DNA from: Ligula intestinalis
Lineage: Eukaryota > Platyhelminthes > Cestoda > Diphyllobothriidea > Diphyllobothriidae
Direction of reading: 5' to 3'
Assembly (NCBI GenBank): GCA_036362985.1
Contig: JAYGXS010000004.1
Span: forward strand, 47,307,592-47,371,591
DNA length: 64,000 bases
Shown: one piece after another, positions 57,896 through 64,000 of the stretch
How the letters are laid out: every line of letters starts with the position of its first letter
How positions within the stretch are numbered: position 1 is the stretch's first letter
Notes under the pieces: model-generated
The model's database searches: none
The model's input: the letters and a program-made list of their open reading frames with translations, nothing else
Told to the model about the DNA's origin: nothing
Program-made: the position numbers and the translations under genes

Positions 57896-58933
57896 CATAG
57901 GCAGTCTTGCCCGGTGGAGTCATTTCGGCTTCGGGTCATGATAAAAGGAATGTGAGTCCATAAATTTAAGACCCAGGATATTAGGTCGTTTGGAAAATAC
58001 AGGCCGATTTTTTCGTCTCTGTTCTAAAAATCGAAAGTACTTGCTACTTTTATTGTTGATTATATCATTTTAAATGTTTAGTAATTGATGTGTGTTCTTA
58101 AATAATGCCCCTTTAATGTCTTTTGGAGTACGGTTCCAAATATATACACCTGACTTCTACTTCCGTAAAGCTGATAAAAAGGCCACGTTAGCCAGGAGCC
58201 TTCGAAATAGAGCTATCACTTAAGGGATTTGTGCTGAGAAAATTCAAATTTCTCCCGTTCACTTGTTCTGCTTACCTGACGATTAAGTCATCCGCAATGC
58301 TTGATCGTTTTTAAATAAAGCTGTAGGAATAAGTGCCCTTCCTGAAATTCAACACAGTTTCATCTGCGTGTCAAGGCGGATAAATAAATGCTTCTCGCCA
58401 ATGTACCTCTCGTCCACCAAAATAATAATAAAATCAACGAAATAGCTACTAGAAGGAAGCTATTAAGTTACCGTGTAAGTATCCCGATACTGTATTTTCA
58501 CTTGACCACTTGGGTTGTTTAGGTGGTTCGGCGAGGAAACTAAAGGCGTAAAGAGGAAGGGTCAACTGTAGTTTACTTCAGTTTTATAAAAAATGAAACT
58601 TTAAAAAAATAATAAATCAACTCTATGAGCAAATTAACCATTCAGAAGTATGACAAACGTGCACACTGACTTTCACAGATAAGTAGGAAATATTGTATGA
58701 AAGGTTTCCAAGCTGTTTCAGTCTGCGTCAGCTAATGCAAAACGTTAGCAAAATCAAGAGAGTCTAACTGCGGATAGTTAAGTGCCGACTTAATATTGTA
58801 CGAATTAGACCAATATTGGCTTCGGTGTATCTAACAGATGAAAACAGACATTAGTTGTCCAACCTTCTAGAAAAATTTCACCTTCCTGCGGCAGGACTAA
58901 TGCAACTAAAGCTCGCTATGAATTTTAGATAAC
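57896..58933. other. Intergenic, AT-rich, no gene recognised
   Basis: Nothing recognisable. Confidence 0.55.
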
Positions 58934-59096
58934 CGACAGGTCGACCATCGATTTCGACGATGTCCATCACGAGCCTCAGAAAGCTGAATACATGCGCGGT
59001 GATTCTCGCGGAATTATAGTAAAAGCAGACTCGCAGAGAATCTACCCCACTCTCTCACCACTCCCACGCCTATATCCGATGTGAAGAAAAAGTCAA
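58934..59096 (-). repeat. Fragment of the ~750-bp family (3' end), inverted
   Basis: Minus strand: CATCGGATATAGGCGTGGG, CTGCGAGTCTGCTTTTACTA, AATCACCGCGC, then GATGGACATCGTCGAAATCG, matching the last ~150 bp of the two full copies. Confidence 0.7.
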
Positions 59097-61689
59097 GAAG
59101 ACTTGAGATGAGGGAGGGCGCAGACGACTGGCGCGATCAACCCTCAACACGCGTACCAACAGCACGCCACGCTAGGTAGTTTCCCGACAGGGAGCGCCAT
59201 AAAGGCCACATTGAGAAGGAGTCATTGAGTCAGTTGGCAAGCCTCTTACGCACGGCTTTTAGCGTACCATGATACGTTCAAGCGCATCAAATTGCTTATA
59301 ATGAGGAGGGAGATGCGCTGCGGGTTGACCTCACTCTCTTCCCCACCACCAGCAACAGGCCACCGCCTAGCTGATCGGTAGCCTGAGGTGGGCAAGGCGT
59401 AGTGCTGCGATATACCTAGTAACTGAAACCCAATCAGGACGTGAAGTGTCTCGAAATAGTGCACACTGAAAAAAATGCCCCTTGATTTCGTCCTCCAGCT
59501 TCCCAATTGACCAGTGGACAGTTGAAAATTGACGCGTGAAACAATACAGTTTGAGGAGTCCCGACTGGGAATGCTCGAAATACAACATAAATGAGCATGT
59601 GCCATTCTACCCAGCAACGACCTTAAAGTACAAAAGAGTTTTATAAGAGAGAATGAGAGAGCAAAAGACTCCTAAATAAGAATTACACAACCATTTTAGT
59701 TTCTTGCTAGATTCACCAGTTTCTTACCACCTGCCTACGGCCAAAATACGCTGAAATTTTTAACTGAAGTGGGCATCCAACATCAACTGATGCATGTGCA
59801 CAACGTAGACAAAGAGAAATTGTGTCATCAGCGTGAATTTTCGCTGAAAAGGCAGAAGGGGATTTTTGGCAATTTTTTTAAAAATTTTCTGGTGTCCCGA
59901 GATTAGGCCTTGCGATTGCATCAAAAAAGTTCTTCATAATTAACAGCATTAGCATGGGAAATTTGAGTCTGTGGACGTTTTTTTATTCTTCGAGTTTAGC
60001 TCAGGCAAAATGAGCAAGTGAATTTCCATATATGTACGAGGAATATTTAAAATTTCTTGTCCACGGAGGTGGAAGTCCGTTACGCCTGCAAACTTAAACT
60101 ACTGTAATTCGGGAGGCTTCAATAAAACTTGAGTCTGCTTTTTTTCTTCTTCAAGAAATTCAAAAACATCTATATTAACGAGTTTGAACCAACATTCATC
60201 GCATTCCTAGACTTAAGACTATATTTTTTCATGTGTAAAAATCGTACTTCCGGGAAACTTGCATTTATTAAAATCGAACCAACTATCTGTTTGACGCAGA
60301 ACGCAATTCATCCAGACATGAGATCGATAAATGTTTACTCAAAATATTGTTCTTGGGTTCTATCGGCTCAGAACAGCAATGGCTGATCCGACTGACTGTA
60401 TAACTAAGACAATGTTTCCGCTGACTTCGACGCAGAGGTCTTTTGTTGGAGCAAATCTACTTTTCCAATTCTTCAAGTATTGCAAAATTAGAGCCGCTAT
60501 GACCAGTTTTCAATGCAGTGCCACTTGTGATGTTACTTCTCACAGGCAATTTTCCTTCATTCTTTCGAAATGATGAGAAAAAAGTGATCAAATGGGCGGC
60601 TTCTACTTAAAATATGGGTAAAAAATCGATAGAAGAACGAGAAGGAAGCCATCGACTCGAGTCTGCACGTAAAACAATCCATGTGCTGTTACTTATGGTC
60701 CCAACTTGTGCTCATAAACAGCTTCTATTACGAGTACGTTTGAAGTCATGCTGTAAAAAGGGGGATTCGTGAAGCCTCTTGTGTATTCATGCTGCCATGG
60801 TCTGCTGTACCAAATGCTTTCGATGTAGGGCTTTTGGAGCGAGCAAAGTGTCTGACATTCATAGCTTATTAATGGATTGAATGAGACTCGAAAAAGGACT
60901 GAAGCGGTCAATCGCAATAGTAGGTGGTATGCGATCTTATTTCAAAGAACTAGTTTCTCATAAAAATGGGACTATTCCAGTCCATAACTGTAATCTAGCT
61001 AACAACGAGTCAGCATATAGACAGAATGAATCAAACCGCAAAACCTACTAAACTGTTAAAGCACTCGATAATTAACTGGGTTGTACAGTTCCCTTGTTTT
61101 GTTTTAAAGTTTACCGGCAACCCTCATAAAGTACCAATCGGCTGGCACGAGTAATTCATATACTCAAGGTTGAATATTTAACGAAATTATGATGACAAAA
61201 CGATGTCAAGAGAGCTGAAACCACCGACAGGAAAGAATGGTCGATAAATTTTGGAGCAGAGCCAGTGAGGCCTTTCCGACTAGTTTGCTTGGTGGAAGTG
61301 TTATAGCTAGATCAAAAGCTGATTAACTCTGTTTTGTTTCCATAACGCAGTGGAGTTAACAGATAATGGAAAAAGAGCTTGTGAGTAGAAATAATATCCC
61401 AAAATGCCATGATCGATATCTGTGTTCCTATTCTGCTTGTTCTTGACAATGGACACCACGCCCACGCGTCATGTCATGATGACAACGGACAGAGCATAGA
61501 CGAGTGGTTCAAATGGCAAGACAGATGATTTAACAATTATTGATGGTCGACTGACCTGGACGCAGGTCTTGGGTCATCCACGGCCCAAGGTGGGAGCATG
61601 ATTATCCAACTGGACGAAACAATTCGGAAACGGCCGCTCCCGGCGTTTTTGCCTTTTTATGCACTATTTTGGTCAACAATTTCTGCTCA
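59097..61689. other. Intergenic or intronic, no gene supported
   Basis: A 123-codon minus frame (59246-59617) lies in a GC-richer patch without a recognisable motif. The rest is AT-rich. Confidence 0.45.
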
Positions 61690-61910
61690 CTGAAAGACCC
61701 GAACACTCCATTTCAACCAGTGCCAATTTGTTTGGCCGAAAACTAGGACGTACAGAGCACATAACCATAGACCAGGCAACTAAATACACCATCTCGCATC
61801 CGACAGTGGTTACTCTAAAAACGATTGCTTGATCATGTGAGCAAATCACTAACGCAAGGTCGTCAGGACTAAAAATAGCAATAGTCTGTACGCACAATTC
61901 TCCCTCATTG
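61690..61910 (-). CDS. Possible exon with a WD40-like pattern (weak)
   Basis: The minus strand is open over about 75 codons and contains FSPDDLALVICSHDQAIVFRV, then RPSFRPNKLALVEM. The spacing of FSPD...L...S-H/D-x-x-I-x-F and a second FRP..LAL resembles beta-propeller WD blades. AG acceptors (GTCAG, GTACAG) and a GTGAGC donor flank it, but their phase does not fit the donor of the exon ending at 62178. Could be chance or a decayed copy. Confidence 0.2.
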
Positions 61911-62177
61911 TTCAGTAGCTGACCTTGTTATGAACGTTTAGAATATCGTCGACGAGAAATTCCGAGCACATTGAATTGTGCAACTCTCCTATTGCTGACG
62001 ATTTTGACAAGTTTAAAATTTTTTTGCAAGGTGCAAATGAAAATGAGTGTTTTGCCAGCCCGTATAGAAAGTACTGAGGGTGCAAATGAAAGGCACTTAG
62101 ACAAAAGATGTGCCGACTACTTTCGTCGTGCTAAGAGAAATGCACAGAAAATTGAAAATGAACAGTACACTACTAAC

Positions 62178-64000
62178 CTTTCAGCATCCGTCGGCACATC
62201 AGTCTCTGGGTGCGTAGTTCGCTTGCCTGCCAATTGTTGACGTGAATCACAGCTGTGAGCGCCATCATTGTCTTGGAAGGTCTCTGTGCAAATATTTGGA
62301 GAGCTTGTCCAGTGGATAACCTGTTCTTTCCAGCGTGATTGATTTTCTTCCATTTCACTGGACCAGTCGCCCGACAGACTGACAAACTCCTCAGGGACAA
62401 CTTTGCCGCTGCAGCCTTCCAAATGCATTGGCTGTGGCTTAGGCAGAGAGAGCAGGGAGTCCATAGATGGCGCATGTTCTGCGAGCAGTTCGTCTATGTC
62501 CACAGCAGTCAATTCCTCGAAAGCTGGACTAAAGAGCGAGGTGGCGGAAGTGGAAGTAGAGGTGTAAAACTGCAGACACGGAAAGCTGCGAAGTGTCTGT
62601 GTTTCCGATGTCGAATCTTCTGTGTGAGTCTTTCTGGATGAAGCTGATGGACCTGATGGGATTAGTATCCTCAGTTTCGGTGAGACAACACTACCTTGAG
62701 GACGAAGGAGACCCCTATAAAGCCTCGGGAAGCAATCTTTGGAGGAAGGAATTGAAAAATCCAGGTGGGAGGATGAGGAGGACGAAGAGGAAATGGAACT
62801 GACATTAGTCAGAGCCTCATTGTCTTCTGCAAAGTAGAATACGCCTCCAGGGGGTGAACGAATGCATCGATTGGGATTTTGGCTTCTGTAGGTAGAATAA
62901 TGATCTTTTGCTTCATCCGAGAATGTCGGAGACCGAACAGTCTGAGCAGATTCTACGACTTGGTGATTTTCAACTTCATGCTCCTCTTTTGTCTTTTTAT
63001 CTGTGCAGCCTAAATTTGGCTGTTCTAGCGTCGCAGTCAATGACTTTTCTGATTCAGAAGTCGGAGTTCCAGTTGATATGTGTTGGTCCTTCGGAGTAGG
63101 AATAGAGATGTGGCAATCGGACCTAACATCATAGCATGGCTTTGGATCTCCAGAAGTTTCTGAATCCCGATGAACAGGATACTCGTGAAATATAATACCC
63201 GGACTGGCAGGGGCAACGTCAGACTCCAGTTCGGGTATTGCCTTCTGAAGATGGACTTTTGTCTTGCGAACATGGGGAGTTTGCAGATCACGTCCCGAGT
63301 CCTCCTTATAATAAGGTGGCCCAAACCCGGGGTATTTTTCGTTGGAATAAATCTCAAGGTCACCTCTTGCAGCGCTGGTTTCATTGCGACATATATCTTG
63401 TTCTGCCCCCCGAGAAGAATGTACGTCCAGTGTTGAATGAGGCAAGCAAATTATTCTCTCAGAAACCGAATTTTCCTGTGAAGGAACTCGACCATTCTCT
63501 AAGTATTCTGACAAAGACTCGGAACAGTTACTCGAAAGGCTTCTTTCGTTGATATGGTCAGCAAAGTCTTGGGCAACTGAGCCAGTATCGCGGCTTTGAG
63601 GGAGTCTATCTGAACTTCGATCATCAGCGGCCCCAACACTCTCTGACTCTTTTGTGTTTTCAGCGGTATTAAAAAGTATGGTGCACTTTCTCTTGGCTGA
63701 CTCATCACCGTCTTTACAACTGACAGTCAAATCAGAAGTAGCTAAACCATTTTCAAAGGTTGGTCTGTCGGAAGATGTTCTGGGCTTGAGGGTGGCAGAG
63801 GAGGACGTGGATGTGTCTATCGATGATCGTATTTCAATTTCCTCCGACCCTCGTTCCGATTGACTGGCCTCACGGCCTGTATTGGCCAATATTTGTAGTG
63901 GGTGTGTAGTTTTCACAAAGTCTACTTTACAGCTCGAACCTGTCTCGGAGGGGAGCTCTCCCTCAAAAACCATCCCGGTGCGGCTTATCTCCTTTGTTTT
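62178..64000 (-). CDS. Large exon of unknown serine-rich protein (5' incomplete)
   Basis: The minus-strand frame enters from beyond the window (it is open up to 64000; the first visible ATG is 63973-63971) and runs ~600 codons to a good donor, GAAAG|GTTAGTAG, after 62178. The frame continues 19 codons into the intron to a TAG-type stop, which I take as read-through. Numbering from the visible Met, the protein is rich in Ser, Thr, Glu and Asp, with a polyserine tract at about 394-402, short basic patches (RKTKVHLQK at 236-244) and a more ordered acidic-hydrophobic segment, FEELTAVDIDELLAEH at 485-500. No catalytic motif, signal peptide or membrane segment; most is predicted to be disordered by composition. 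I do not recognise the family. The neighbouring exons lie outside the window and/or below 62.1 kb. Confidence 0.8.

Noticed and set aside
59246..59617. 123-codon minus frame
   Set aside because: No motif or splice context; GC-richer patch that may be a repeat fragment.

Overview
This is eukaryotic, gene-poor, repeat-rich DNA, and I read it as a flatworm (Platyhelminthes), most likely a diphyllobothriidean tapeworm. The reasons are large introns and intergenic space, spliceosomal intron signals, an RTE-type retrotransposon 3' end and a Penelope-like element (PLE) relic of the kind common in flatworms, and many degenerate dispersed repeats. The genus is an inference from style, not a match to a database. 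No bacterial, viral or organellar gene set is present.

Layout. 1-25 kb: no convincing host gene; a mosaic of old repeats, including a candidate LTR-like block, tRNA-derived pieces, hammerhead-like repeats near 14.1, 17.3-17.4 and 18.7 kb, a ~750-bp dispersed family and a PLE reverse-transcriptase relic at 25 kb. 25.86-33.89 kb (minus): one huge coding exon of about 2,670 codons for an unrecognised, mostly alpha-helical protein built from a very degenerate repeat of about 45-50 residues, entered through a clear 3' splice site. 34-41 kb: intergenic or intronic, with a CpG-rich, G-quadruplex-prone block at 37.1-37.8 kb that could be a promoter. 41.3-43 kb (minus): two small candidate exons of an unknown gene. 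44.5-45.3 and 54.05-54.84 kb: two loci of the same 368-bp repeat, each an inverted partial copy followed by head-to-tail copies; the second is interrupted by an RTE retrotransposon that abuts a 10-N assembly gap. 46.2-46.5 kb: a fold-back element. 57.1-59.1 kb: further copies of the ~750-bp family. 62.18-64 kb (minus): a large exon of a second unrecognised, serine-rich and apparently disordered protein, running off the window edge.

The two most interesting themes are the giant helical-repeat protein, and the co-occurrence of a PLE reverse-transcriptase relic with several repeat families that carry a hammerhead-ribozyme-like core in inverted/tandem arrangements, as reported for PLE terminal repeats and small retrozymes. 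All functional statements here rest on reading the sequence by eye.
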